Shown here piece by piece: positions 22,839 through 34,730 of a stretch of 64,000 nt of DNA (its first letter is position 1; every line of letters starts with the position of its first letter). The notes below the pieces were generated by a model. The model did no database searches. It saw only the letters and a list, made by a program, of their open reading frames with translations, and was not told the origin of the DNA. The translations under genes and the position numbers were made by a program. This DNA is from Sipunculus nudus (Eukaryota; Annelida; Sipuncula; Golfingiida; Sipunculidae): contig CM049317.1 in assembly GCA_026874595.1 (NCBI GenBank), positions 61,468,118 to 61,532,117 of the forward strand. The letters are read 5' to 3'.

Positions 22839-23569
22839 CGTAGAGTGCAGACGTAGCCCGGCCTGTACTGTTGACACACGCGAAACCCGGCCCAGCCAGC
22901 TGTCTCAGCAACGTGGATAGTAATGGACTTTTTATTTCCGCTTTGGCCCATTTCGAGGAGAACATTTAGAAATAATAGAGGTGAGACAGCCTTAGCTATT
23001 ATTTTGTAGATGCCACTCCAAACCAAGCGCAAAAGACGACCCGCATGGAGTGCAAGACGAGAAGTTGGACGTGACAGCAGAGCAACATAGCCTATGGACT
23101 CAGTGACGAATGTCTAAATACCACAGCCACTAACGTGCAAACAGTTTTGCGCTTGGCTAGAATCCTTGTTATATCTTATACGCTAATATAAAATTATATG
23201 ATATCATTTATCAATATTCGCAATGCTGCTGCCCCTGACCATAATACACAGCTGACAACTACTATACGCCCAGTGTGCATGCTTGTGGGAAAGGTATATA
23301 TTACAAGAGGTGCAAACTTTAATCATTTAGCAGTGTCACATTTCTAATGCGGGTATGTCATTTCTCGATATCATCATATCATATCCTGATCCCGTGAAAG
23401 GTGATGAAGGAAGTTGTAATGCTAGATGTCCCGTCTAATTAGAATGGAGTCATATTAAACTAAATGACTAAATCCTCAGTGGTTTGCTTGTTTGATCATT
23501 AGCCATATTACCTATTTTCATAAACTGAGATTGAAATGCATTATATTAAACAATATTTTAAAAATCAAA
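22839..23569. other. Spacer with dispersed repeat R1
   Basis: About 23010-23165 holds a repeat with TGGACTCAGTGACGAATG and CAAACAGTTTTGCGCTTGGC. It matches, in reverse orientation, 26270-26420 (GGACTCAGTGACGAACGCC, AGACAGTTTGGCGTTGC). A 67-codon minus frame near 22829-23032 is unassigned. Confidence 0.55.
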
Positions 23570-24275
23570 TTAAAGCTAGAAAAGAAGTATGGGTATGCTG
23601 CCATTTGCATTAAAAGGAGCCTGTTGAATCTGAGTAATTTTGATTCGTTTTAACTTAATCGTTACAAATCATCTGCTAAAATTTGTCAGAGATGTTAGAG
23701 CATTAAAAAGCACCTACATCAAAACATATATATCATATCACTGTACTAGTAAAGTGATGATATATGCTTCAAAGGATCTAATGTGAACCTAAAACAGCTT
23801 TTGAAATTATTTTAGGTGGAAGGGTTTTTGACAGGAATGCTATCTGAGAGTACGTGGATATAATTTGCGGTATTACAATTTTTCCGTGCAAAATTGATAA
23901 AATATATAAAATACTAAAGCGTTCGTGTCTGTTTGTCTCCTCAAACCAGCAGCCGTGAAACTAAAGAATACATACCAGTTTCCGCCTTCCACTTCATCAT
24001 AATCATGTACAGTGGCAATGTGGCATCTGAAACGGTGACCCAGCGGGTCCCCTACAGTCTGGTGCCGGAAGTCCTGGCTAAAGATACTCTGTTTGAATCT
24101 GGTCCTGGCCCGTACGCTCTTGAAAAGAGGTTATGAATTCTTGATTATAAACATAGAGACATGGCGGGCTTAAAAGTAACATGTTATTAGTATCACTAGA
24201 TTTCTTTCATTCGCATCTATTTCACGGTTCAACCAAATGGCCATAAAATAATATAAATAAACCAGCTTAAAAGTG
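23570..24275. repeat. Segmental duplication, copy 2
   Basis: Second copy of the 22140-22838 block, about 1.43 kb downstream in the same orientation. Small indels distinguish the copies, so the duplication is not recent. Confidence 0.85.
23873..24130 (-). pseudogene. Ly6/uPAR-like exon, truncated copy 2
   Basis: An 85-codon open minus-strand segment runs between TAA at 24131-24133 and TAA at 23873-23875. It is homologous to copy 1 and keeps the upstream frame that copy 1 has lost. Near its end one cysteine of the CC pair is phenylalanine. A 2-base contraction of a T run (seven in copy 1, five here) brings a stop just before the equivalent NCN. The two copies are therefore damaged at different places. 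Whether either is still transcribed is unknown. Confidence 0.45.
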
Positions 24276-24638
24276 CCGGCCTAGATGATACTAGGTCCAT
24301 ATTGTAATCAGTCTTCAGAAAACTTTATTAAGGACATTTTTTGTTTGAAATTTTAACTTGGGACGATGGTACATTGAAGGGTCATAATGACGGTTTCTGT
24401 GTACTGCTGCGCCATCTGGTAGACGAATGAAGCACGAAGAGTGCCCGTCAGATGTGCGACTTTTCTCGGGTGTTCGTCTGGCCACACTAAAGGGCGGTTA
24501 TAATGCGCCCTTTTGATGAAAATAACCCTTAAATGTAAGATAACGATTTTACATGGACAAATGTAAAAGCACAGATGACGTTATTAAGGTCCAAAACCTG
24601 CCTGGTGAGAGAATACAAATAATACATGTACTTGTACT
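24276..24638. other. Unassigned DNA with a CTCF-like word
   Basis: CTACCAGATGGCGC reads on the minus strand at 24409-24422. Nothing else is recognised. Confidence 0.35.
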
Positions 24639-24644
24639 CGTGAT

Positions 24645-24866
24645 TACGGTGGCTAATTTAGGACACAGAAAAAAAATATCTCGACTTAACATCTCGAGAT
24701 CTCGACATAAAGTTTCGTAAAACGTTTTTTTTTGCTGCAGAAAAAAATATTTATCTCGAGATCTCGAGATGTTAAGTCGAGATCTCGAGATGTTAAGTCG
24801 AGATCTCGAGTTATTATCTCGGGATCTCGAGATATTTTTTTTCCGTATCCTAAATCAGCCACCGTA
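24645..24866. mobile_element. Fold-back MITE, 222 bp
   Basis: Terminal inverted repeats TACGGTGGCTRATTTAGGA continue into a A-rich run and ATATCTCGA. The 6-bp duplication CGTGAT flanks both sides (24639-24644 and 24867-24872). The interior is a short tandem of self-complementary CTCGAGATCTCGAGAT-type units separated by GTTAAGT. Because the interior is palindromic, both strands show open frames with SRDLDLT-type repeats, which are not genes. The superfamily is not assigned; a 6-bp duplication does not identify one. Confidence 0.8.
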
Positions 24867-24872
24867 CGTGAT

Positions 24873-27800
24873 GGCATTATAACAAAATCAAAAATAATAC
24901 ATGGGACGCATACATAGGGAAGTTCTGGATTCCAATATAGACACATTTTCTCTTTGTTATTCGCAAAGGCTTCTACATTTTCTCAACGTTGTAGCATTAC
25001 CAATTAACAAGGAAACGCAATTGAAACATTATTTAACATAACATATTTCAAATAAGCTGAAAGGCAAACACATTTAGGATTAGAGTACTCGATATATATT
25101 ACAAGACTCTGACTTATATTCTCGTTACGATTGCTACACACTATAAAGAGGCACTTATAATTAAAAATCGCAAAAAAAGAAATTTAGAATTTTTAAGAAT
25201 AAAACTGTTAGAATAAAGAAGATAAAATAAAAAGCTGAGTTTAAGCACACGTCAGTAACACTATAATTCACGGTGGTGGAACAAAATCATTGTTACATAA
25301 CTCTTCTATGGTGTTTTCTAAGTGTGGCCTAAAGCAGATAATTTTCCTAAACTACGCCCTGTGTTTGTTTAGTGGGTGATGCCGGCCCGTGGAAAAAACC
25401 AGCACTCTTCCCTCGGACCTGTCCCAACGCAAGAACGAATATGCAATTCTATATAAGAAACGAAGAAATAAATAACAATGTATAAACACATGCAAGATTA
25501 ATAACTATAAGAATGATTTCATAAGTGCGAAAAAAGGCAGACACATACGACTATTTGATCATTCCGTTCAGCGCTTATTTCAAACAATACAGGAATAACT
25601 GCGCCACAAGTTTTGCTTCAGTATTACAGTTTGAAACACTGTGCGTTATTTTTTTTCTGTTCAGAGCAAAAATTTGTGAAACATGCAGTTCATGAAATGA
25701 TCATATAACATTTTTATTTTTAAAAAGTTTTTAAAATTTTAGTGGGTGTAATGCTATCGTTGGCTAATGTTTTAAATTTGCGATATTCGATGAAGCGAAA
25801 TAATCGTAAAAATGAAACGTGAAATGGGATATACAGCTAACTACAGTACCAGTATATTTCAATACTATCATTCTTTAAGTACATAACCACGTAATACAGG
25901 GAAGTATTAAGTAAAGAAAAATGATTACGTAATAACTCTGTCCTTTGTTCATAATGAAAAGGTTTAATGAAGAGTGAATATGATCGTATAAAAAAAGTTG
26001 GCATGTCGTGCATGAGCCTGTCGTTTGTATACATTCCATTAGATGGCAGCACTGAAAGAGAATCAAATGAAAACAATAGTAGTTTGATGTCTGTAAGAAA
26101 AATAAATTTTATTAGAGGGTTAAATCCGGGCAGTCTGTGGGGAAAGTAGTACATCGCCAGAAATCACATGTGGTATTTTAGTTATTAAGTTATATTTATA
26201 AAATATAGCATATATAACATTGTCATGAATAAGAAATCGAATTTACCCCTCAGTCATTCGTTGTATGGGATCTAAGCAACGCCAAACTGTCTGTATGCTG
26301 GTTGTCGGGTGTTCAGGCGTTCGTCACTGAGTCCATGGACGTTGGTTCTGCTGCGCTGCTTGGTCTGCTTAGTTCTCATCTTGCCTCCAGAGCAGCGGTC
26401 TGGTGCTTCGCTGGATCGCGTCTCTTGGGCAATATTGGGCTAAGGCTTGGTGTGGTATCTACATAATCATATGTTAGGCTATCTCATCTTTATCATCTCA
26501 ACAAATCTCCAAATTGCGCCCAATAAACTTGAACTCCTCCCAACTATCTACTTTCTTGTTGCTGAGGGAGCTTGCTCGGTATCAACAGCACATCTTCCCT
26601 CTTTTAAGCTTAATTATTAAATCGTCATGACATTCTATGGCCCCATGCGTTTATTTATTTTTGCCAGTCCAAAGCAGGAGCACACTGATGTCATGTGCAT
26701 GATTCCTTCGCCAGAAACCAAATCCAATAAACAAAATCACATTAATTGAAATGCAGGTCACAGATATGTTCAATGGGATGGAAAGAATGAAATTAGAATG
26801 TTTCTTAAAATCATTGAGATTACCCGGTCATGTCTATAAATAAACATCGAAAAGTGATTAATACAAAAATTAATAGTCTTTTGGACAAACATTTACGTAT
26901 TGAAAATGCATCGTAAAGACTGAAGGGAATACCGACTTAAACGTTATTTAAGTAAAATCAATTGTTCCTTATATCATTGACGAGCTATTATGGTTATTTC
27001 ATTAGAATCAAACAAAGAACAAATGGAAAAACCGACGCCATAAAAAAAAAATGACCCCCGTCCTATTGGCGGAGGTAATGATTCGATGCATGGTCCCGGT
27101 GAGTAAAAGTTGTTCTCGGTGTAAATCGTGTAGCGTAATCGTATTGCGTAATGATGCATAAATGCAAAAGTGTCCAGTCGCTGTTGTTTATGGAGTGAGT
27201 TTCAGGGAATAAGGTATTGATTATACTCTGAAGAGATATCCATGCTAATAGTATGATAATTGTCCGCATGGTATCTAAATGAGATCAGCATTTAACGGTT
27301 CAACTCCTTTCACGGATTAATGTGTCCAACGATTCATTTAGCAAATTGGGCACTGTCGAGAGGGTATATTTTACAGTTGACCCCTGTTCGTGCATTTTTT
27401 AATAGAAAATGTGCAGTTTTAATTATAAATATGTGCAATCCTAAAGATTTATAGTTTTCTTCCCTTCACAAATTGTAACACCATGTTTATGCCCGCCGAT
27501 CTCTCATATCAGTTCTATACACCCCAGGTGTAATTGGCTCCTATATGAATTTGCAAACATTTGAGTTATATTTCTGTAATAATAACAAACAAGCTGTCAT
27601 TTTCTCATTTATTCTTCATTCATAAAAAAATCATGTTTTAAAATTATGTTAAATATACAATCTTCAGATCAATCGGTGATGGTTCATTCTTAAAATAAAA
27701 TAAAAAAAACTTCTGTTTCTAGTTACCCTTATCCTTCGGCCTTCAGCTTCCCTTAAATCCTCATTTTATGCATGAGCATGAAGTTCGAACATTTTTTTCT

Positions 27801-27973
27801 TTAAATATATCCTGCTTTAGGAAACTGAAAAGGAACAGTTGAAATTCAAACGATTTATGGGATGTGTTTACCGTGTGAACAAAAATAACCTTGTCCCCTT
27901 TTTTTCTGTTTAAGGATTTTTTTTTGTGTAGGTTACCGCCTCCTTTTTTTAATGCTTACTTAACTATGACGTT
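24873..27973. other. Unassigned DNA with dispersed repeat R2
   Basis: 26270-26420 is the reverse-orientation copy of the repeat at 23010-23165. CCATTAGATGGCAGCAC at 26036-26052 is CTCF-like. A 105-codon minus-strand frame at 25837-26154 is rich in Phe, Tyr and Leu from AT-rich DNA and has no motif. No gene is recognised. Confidence 0.45.
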
Positions 27974-28300
27974 TATACATCTACAAAGTTCCATTCCAGT
28001 TTCGGACTAATTGACAGGGGCTCACACTCGATTATCCTGGTGTCAACCAGGTTCGATTTACCACTCCTGCGGGTTCTGGGTGTGTGTCATCCCCATTAAT
28101 TGGTCATAAAACAGAGAACCCGCGAAAGGCGCACTCGTTTGTGAGTGAAACACGACTGTTGGACACAGTCTCCCCATTAAGCAGAGCGCTCACCCTGGGT
28201 GGGGGCGACCGTGAAAAATCCAACCGCCCCGGCTGATCATCGAACTCACGATCTCCCGACTTTGAGTCCTATGCTCTACCCCTGAGCCACGGAAGCCCCA
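27974..28300 (-). repeat. SINE family 1, near full-length copy
   Basis: On the minus strand the head starts near 28300 with TGGCTCAGGGGTAGAGCA (box A) and GTGAGTTCGATGATC (box B region). It continues with CACGGTCGCCC, AGGGTGAGCGCTCTGCT, CTTAATGGGGA, CCAGAACCCGCAGG and GACACCAGGATAA, and ends with CCCTGTCAATTAGTCC then AATGGAACTTTGTAGATGT. The shared 3' end with the 14481 copy fixes the element length. No clear target-site duplication. Confidence 0.8.
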
Positions 28301-29341
28301 TTCGCTTGCCCCTTTCTTGTATTCTCAATTTGCGTAAGCCCGTGATTTATTATGTCGCAACAGTATCTTTTACATTGTTTGTGGCTTATGTATGAAACAT
28401 CCATAACAAAAATCCATAGTCAAAACATGTTCCATTTACAGAGTAAGAAGTACATTTTAATGCTTTTCGCAAATGAGGTACGAAGGTGGGCCTTCTATGG
28501 CCTGTCATAAATACTGAACTGTTTACAGAGTGGTTATTTCAAGTGATCAATTTTAGGGACACGTTTATTTCCGCATTTTGTAGATTAACATTGATATATA
28601 CATCCATTCAACCTATTTAGCTAAACCCTTATAGTATTTCTTTCTGAATTGCTTGAGCGGGTACAAAGCACTGGTTATGAGAAGAAAAATATGAAACCGT
28701 CCTCGCTTAATGGCCGGTAGTGAAATAATGAGATGGAACAAGTCTACATAAAACTACGTTACAATAGAAGCTGCGGACAAAATGGGAGATGGATGTCAGT
28801 CTATACTAGTTCTACGACTCCTTTTCTTTGTCCACGGAACCACTGTGCATTTTTTTTGCTCATTTTGGTTAATTTATCATTATAAAAGGCGTAAGCTCTG
28901 AATATTTTTATGAATGATAGCAGGAGTGTGTTTTGAGACATGATAAAAGATGACAGGTATTTATGGTAAAATTTATCATGATAGATCATGAGTGACATCT
29001 GGCGCCTATTCTTTGAGTAAAGTATAATCTCAAGTGAGATTCATCCATGCAAATGTCTGCATGATATTCGTCCGCATGCAGGCATATGAGTGATGTTGCC
29101 GTGAACAGTATGTGTTTATTCCACAGGTGCTTGAATATACAACACTAGTTGCAGTCATAAACACTCTATAGCGCTGAGAGTCCATTCATGAACATTGACC
29201 CTACCTTGGTGGATTTAATATGTTCTACAAAATACTTACATAGATGTTCTGTCCCTATGTATATAGCTGAATACGTAGCCTAATAACAGGTTATGGGCAG
29301 GTTTTGGTGAAATATTATCTGGGTCAATATAATATAGCGGT
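28301..29341. other. Unassigned AT-rich DNA
   Basis: No gene or repeat recognised. Confidence 0.4.
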
Positions 29342-29348
29342 AATATAT

Positions 29349-29411
<63 letters not shown>
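29342..29411. repeat. (TA)n microsatellite
   Basis: AT tract of 70 bp adjoining the LTR-like segment that follows. Confidence 0.95.
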
Positions 29412-29413
<2 letters not shown>

Positions 29414-29424
29414 TGCCCTTTTTG

Positions 29425-30079
29425 TTGTGTGACACGGGCGTATCTCGTGTTGTGACAACCTCACCGGGCCGTTTGTTACATTCGCAGTTTAATCCGTACT
29501 GGTTGAACTCTCGTTGTCATGCTAGCCTTGGGCTTTCTCGCCTGGTCGTGAGTCACGTGTGGACCCTGATATGTAGGGACACACACAGCAATGTGCTTCT
29601 GGATGATTCCTGTAATGCGTGTTTCTGTGTTGTGTAGGATCTTTTAGACTGTTCGAGAAGTGGAAAATTCTCGGCTTGGAGTGAAGAGTATATAAAGGGG
29701 CTGTGTGTTAGAGCCGGGAGAGAGCAGCAGAGAAGATATCCAGCGTACGCATAAGCGTGTGTGTCAGTTTCTGGGACCTTATCCGACGAGAGCGGCAATT
29801 ATAGATTTTCTTTTGGACTTCAGTTTACTTTCTGGATTGTTACAAGAGCTTTACACTGGACTGTCATTCTCCGAGAGTATACATTTAAAGAACTTATCGT
29901 TGTGACGGTGGTGGTATCCAGATACTGTGCACTTTGTGTATTTTACTGTATAATTGTATTGATTAAGTGTATTGTAATGTTAGGGTTGTTTTAAGAATAA
30001 ATTATGGTTATTTGTTAACAAAAAAATTACTGACTTCTTGATTCATCCCCCTAGACATTTCGTGCTGCCTATTGTTACA
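29425..30079 (+). mobile_element. Probable solo LTR, ~650 bp
   Basis: The segment opens with TGTTGTGTGACACGGGCG-type text and closes with CTATTGTTACA. It contains a good TATA box (GAGTATATAAAGGGG, 29686-29701) and, about 300 bp downstream, an AATAAA poly(A) signal (29995). This U3-R-U5 order is that of a retroelement LTR. No primer-binding site follows, no second copy is present in the window, and I found no matching target-site duplication. The alternative is a short TATA-driven gene or the 3' and 5' parts of something else. Frames of 66-77 codons inside it are not recognised. Confidence 0.45.
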
Positions 30080-30160
30080 AAATCTGATTTTTTTTATCTC
30101 CATTACAAAATTTGTGTTCATCACGCATCCGTGATCTATTTATATTAGGTTCCGTAACAA

Positions 30161-30203
<43 letters not shown>

Positions 30204-32854
30204 AATTGTCCTGTCTGTATGTTTGTTTTTCCAAGACCTCCTGCAGAAAAGGGCCATATGACAGTGGGCCAGTTTTGCTATCAGCGTCAATCAGATGCCC
30301 TTACTTACAGAATGCACACAAACTCGGCCCTTGCACACATTGAATTCATGGCAGCATAATATCACAGGTCTGTCAGTCTGTCGCGCTCTCCACCTCGCAA
30401 TTTCTTCTGACATTCACCTTGGCCTATTACCACAAAGACATAAAAATTTGGTTCCGCATCGACCACCAGACGCCCCACCTTCAGCACCATTAGTTTTGCT
30501 ACAAAAGTGTATGTTTCCTAAATTTTGTTAATGTATTTGTAAAATGCTTATTTCTACAAGCATGAAATCAAATAGTTTATCTTTAAATAAAATAATTCTC
30601 TGTTTACTAATTATAAATTATTTTGGTTATATTTAATTTAATCATAAATATATTCCGGAAAAAGCATGTTTTGTAACAGATTATGGTTTTCTGTGTTTTC
30701 TCTCAAAATTCTCGTTTACATTGAATCGTCCAGTTTTAAAGAGAAAAAAAAAACACGGGGAAGTTGGGGTGATGAAACGGAAAATCGACCCAAAAAATTG
30801 AAGCCACAACTCCCAGTATACATCTATATCGTAAACGAAGTGCTAAGTGGTTTTATTTGCGCAGACTTTCGGATATGTATATCGTCCCCATGAATCATTT
30901 TGTCCCTGAGCCCGTTGACAGAACCTAAAAACTCCTGATAGAGAACACGGATGTCAGATAGCATATCGATCACGCGAGGAGGGACGCATCCCTGCCGGCC
31001 GCTCTCTCAACCTCTACTTGCCACCTTTATTCAACAGTTTGCTTATTATTCTCCAGAAACCAACAAAAACACCTTATTGGTGTCTGTGATTCCACCACCG
31101 AGCAGAGATCCATGTGACCCACGGTGGAAGCCATGGGGCCAATGTAACCCCACGTTATTTCTCCTCTTAAATCCTATGGGATTTGGCCTGACAAATCACG
31201 GCGTCTCGCCGACGAGTTGATTTTTTTTCTATCTGGTAGTCTCGTGTTGGCCTCATACTTTATTCCCCTGGGATTACAAGAACTCCGAATTGATCGTTTC
31301 TGGACCACGTTGATATCCGCCCAACGTGCTGACGACACGGGGAAAGTATGTAGGAAAGGAAAATTCCCATCGTCAGTTAAAAGACGTCAAGGTACACCTA
31401 TGCATGACGTAGTCTTGTAGTTAAGGCATTTGACCCCTGGAAATCTTAAAGGCAATATATATAGAGAGAGAGCTTCAGAAAATTTGTTCTGATATCTGAA
31501 CCATATGTTATAAATTCTTGATTACTCATAGTTCTGTGCATCGGTGACTGAAACCGTTCCGTTCATATGCCAGTTTAAATATTAGTCACCTTCATTCTAT
31601 AGGCAGTAATACCAACAGGTATCTGACTTATCCTGTAAAACAAAAAAACAGAAAAACCAAAAAAACAACGGTCACCAGACACTTCGTCTTGAGGTCTAGG
31701 AATGAATACATTAATCGATATATTCCTCACATTGGCCTTCACAATGATCGTTTTATTAATGTAAGAGCTTTAAATCGACTCATTACTTTTTTTTATAATT
31801 ATGTCATATTCATGCGTGATATCTCTGTAATTACGTTATATCTCTATAAAAGGACTAGAAAATAAGAGACTTACACATATTCAGTTATTTATTTCAAAGG
31901 GTTAACTATTTGAGATTTTTTTTTCTTTTGATTTTGTTCATATGCTACAGTTTTATATCGTGTTTGGGACTAAAATTAGATCTTAAAGTACATAAAACAC
32001 CAATATTCATGCTGATGTTAAACAAATGAATGTGATTAAATATCAAGTGACATTATTGAGAATATGTTTAAACAGTTAAATATGGCATGTTGATAAGATT
32101 CAATGCTTTAAAAGATTGGCTCTTATATTGTGTTTGGATAATATAGTGCTCAATCCTGCCTGAAATAGATTATAATAACAAAATATATAAATAAATATAA
32201 ATAACGATGATACGACCGTTCATGACAATTTGAAGTAGGTAATATGAAGACACAATATGCAAAAATGGGACGAAAGGGAATAAAACGATCCAAAAAGAAG
32301 AAAAAGTATGCATCTTCTGTGTTTATCTTATTCCCTAATTTATACATTGGGGATTTAATTATCTTTATCAGACAACAGTGATAGATGAAAGAAAAAGCTG
32401 TTATCAGTGAATGTATTAATAAGAAATATTTGGTCGATTGAAACGCTCAATAGGTGTACCTATATAATGTCTATGGTTCAAGTTTATAGTGGATTTTAAA
32501 TGATTTGGGTTCGCTGGTAATTTTGAGACTGATTTTCCTCATGATACCCCTGTGCAATTTAACCATATGTATAAACCGACTTTTCCATGGTTAATAGATT
32601 TTCAGCTGCTTGGTGAATTTTTTATATTCATTATGCAGGGTAGGGCCACTCTAAACAATACATTTATTACACCATCTGAATGGTGCTTATTCTTCTTATA
32701 TCCCGGTAATGATAAATAGACATAATAAAATATAAAATTCTTGTGTATGGACGGAGGAATACAACCATGTAATAAAACGCTGATTAAACAGCAGAGTCAA
32801 GACAAGGGACTGTAAATTTCATACCAACCATCATCGTCATGTAAAAGCAAGAGA
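30080..32854. other. Unassigned DNA with (TA)n and a SINE scrap
   Basis: A (TA)n tract lies at 30163-30201. TAGTTAAGGCATTTGAC near 31415 resembles the head of SINE family 2. Short frames at 30295, 30666, 30951 and 31217 have no recognisable features. Confidence 0.45.
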
Positions 32855-32857
32855 TTA

Positions 32858-33193
32858 TGCCAAAATAAAAAAAAGGAATGGTTCTCAGGCACTTTTTTTC
32901 AGAAATCAATGCGGGCGGGCGTTTTTTTGTTTTTAATTTTTTTGTATGTTTCGATAAAAATGTCAAATGATAAGGGAAAAGCATGATAAAATCAGATTTA
33001 TTTTGCTAAACAAATAAAAGCACTTATAACAAAGGAAATTGTATGATTTTTATCTTCTCAAAAGAAATGTCCAAGCGGCTGCAGCTCAAAATTGGTAAGT
33101 TTCAATTAAAAATCAAAATAAAAATTTTTGATGCGGTGGTTTAAAGTTGATGCGGGCGGTGCCTGAGAACCATACCTTTTATTTTTTTTGGCC
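32858..33193. mobile_element. Tourist-like MITE copy 1, 336 bp
   Basis: Long terminal inverted repeats contain GGWATGGTTCTCAGGCAC next to A-rich outer ends (left TGCCAAAA, right TTTTGGCC). The duplicated target is TTA (32855-32857 and 33194-33196). A second copy at 58892-59221 has the same ends, the same TTA duplication and the opposite internal orientation. A 3-bp TTA duplication with GGCC-type ends fits PIF/Harbinger (Tourist) MITEs. Non-coding. Confidence 0.75.
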
Positions 33194-33244
33194 TTAGTCA
33201 GAATGTAATATCTGAAGGTAAAGACAATAAATTAACAAGTAACA

Positions 33245-33430
33245 AACCAGAAACACAGAGCATGGCTAAGTAGATAAGGGCGATAGCCTACGAATCAGAA
33301 AGTCATCCATTCGAGCAACTTTAAGGGCACGATCGTGAAATCTCGCTACAGCTTCAGGCACGCTCTGATATCCCTAGGTTATTACTGTAGGATTAGTCCT
33401 CACCCCATGCATATAAAAACCTGAAATTTA
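33245..33430 (+). repeat. SINE family 2, decayed copy
   Basis: TAGATAAGGGCGATAGCCTA with CATCCATTCGAGCAAC resembles a worn box A/B head. The body (CACGCTCTGATATC, CCTCACCCCATGCATATAAA, AACCTGAAAT) parallels the 3' part of the copy at 17486. Confidence 0.45.
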
Positions 33431-33744
33431 AGGAGCATATAATACTACCATTTCATTCTAAAAGTAATACCTTTTTCGTACTTTTTCAGTGTATACAAGA
33501 GGGCTCTGAACTCTTCTTCAAGGTATACAAACATTTACAATAATATGTGTAATATGTGTATTGTCTCACTCTATTATAGATCATCTTGCTTGATTACAAA
33601 TGTTTCCCAGCAACATCATCCCGGCACTCGGAATGTGCAATTCACTTGTTTTATACGTTGTTCCCTTTCCGTGTGGGAGTAAACATAGTTCACGTGTCTT
33701 ATTGAGTAAAATTCATCAAAACAAATTTAATTGACCTGAGGATC

Positions 33745-33914
33745 GATCTTGCGCATGCGCGACAACTAACAATCATGAAAGAAGCTGAAAAGGAGAGAGA
33801 TAGAACAAACACTGAAGGGAAGCGTAAGAAAATGTAGATTTGTGAAGTTTGGGGTACGGCAACAAGGTGTCATGCGCACTTTGTTTATGTTTTGCGCAAC
33901 TGATCGCGCCAGAG
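33745..33914 (+). promoter_or_regulatory. Candidate promoter and first exon
   Basis: TGCGCATGCGCGA at 33750-33762 is the palindromic NRF-1 site, in animals typical of CpG-type promoters without a TATA box. About 150 bp downstream is a strong donor, AGAG|GTAAGT (exon end 33914), and a plausible acceptor (TTGCTATTTCAG) lies near 34162. A 19-codon ATG frame (33775 on) ends before the donor, so the exon would be mostly 5' untranslated. No downstream coding exon is identified. Confidence 0.3.
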
Positions 33915-34423
33915 GTAAGTTTATTTTCACTTGTGTTCAACAGTGAGCAAACGGTTTTAGAACGAAATAATGGCAGCTACCATAATATTTTAAGGAGAAA
34001 ACACTGAACATCTTGTGTATTTAACACACGTGGTATGTGAACAAGCGTTGAACTCAGCTTTATCGAAATCTGTTTGTCGAGTGCTCCATGCTTCATAAGT
34101 ATGGCTGGCAGCGCAAACGGAACTTCCCGTGTAGAGTATGGTAAAACTGTTGCTATTTCAGCACCGTCCTTTTAAATATTTAACAACGTAAGCTGTGGAA
34201 AAGGCGATTCGACAGTCTAAATACAGTGAGTGGTGGGTGCCTAAACAAATAAAACCAAAACTAATAAAAGGCGAGTTAAAGTGAATATGCATTTGGCAGT
34301 CCAACACGCAAAAGATATAAAAATTGGTTGGATATTATTTAAGATTATATGCAATGCTAAATATAGGGTGTCTTATCTTTAAAGATTCATTTGGTAACAT
34401 TTTGGAGTAGCTATATGGGGTTA

Positions 34424-34730
34424 AAAAATATATTCTTTATAAATATTAGGATAATAATATTCTGAATTTAATGAGAATGATAAAAAACATCCCTTCCTTT
34501 ATATAGTCTTCTGTATAATCCAAGGATTAGTTTTATTCAATTGCTCGGCAAGCGATTGCTGCTTGGTATTAACAAACATTCTTTATAAATATTGGAAAAT
34601 AATATTCTGAATTTAATGAGAATGTTTAAAAAACTGCCTTACTTTATTTGACCTCCTGTCTATTCTACTGATTTTTTATTCTATCGTCGGGTGAGCGAAT
34701 GCTCCTTGGTATTAGCAGCTTATTACTTGC
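34424..34730. repeat. 146-bp tandem duplication
   Basis: TTCTTTATAAATATT, then ATAATATTCTGAATTTAATG, GAGAATG, and a distal TGCTCCTTGGTATTA-type end recur with an offset of 146 bp (first at 34433, again at 34579). The two units are diverged by substitutions and small indels. Confidence 0.75.

Noticed and set aside
24686-24946. 86-codon frame with SRDLDLT repeats
   Set aside because: It is produced by the palindromic interior of a MITE with clear termini and target duplication, and the opposite strand gives a similar frame.
25837-26154. 105-codon minus-strand frame as a membrane protein
   Set aside because: Its Phe/Tyr/Leu-rich text is what AT-rich DNA yields by chance; there is no start context, repeat, motif or splice support.
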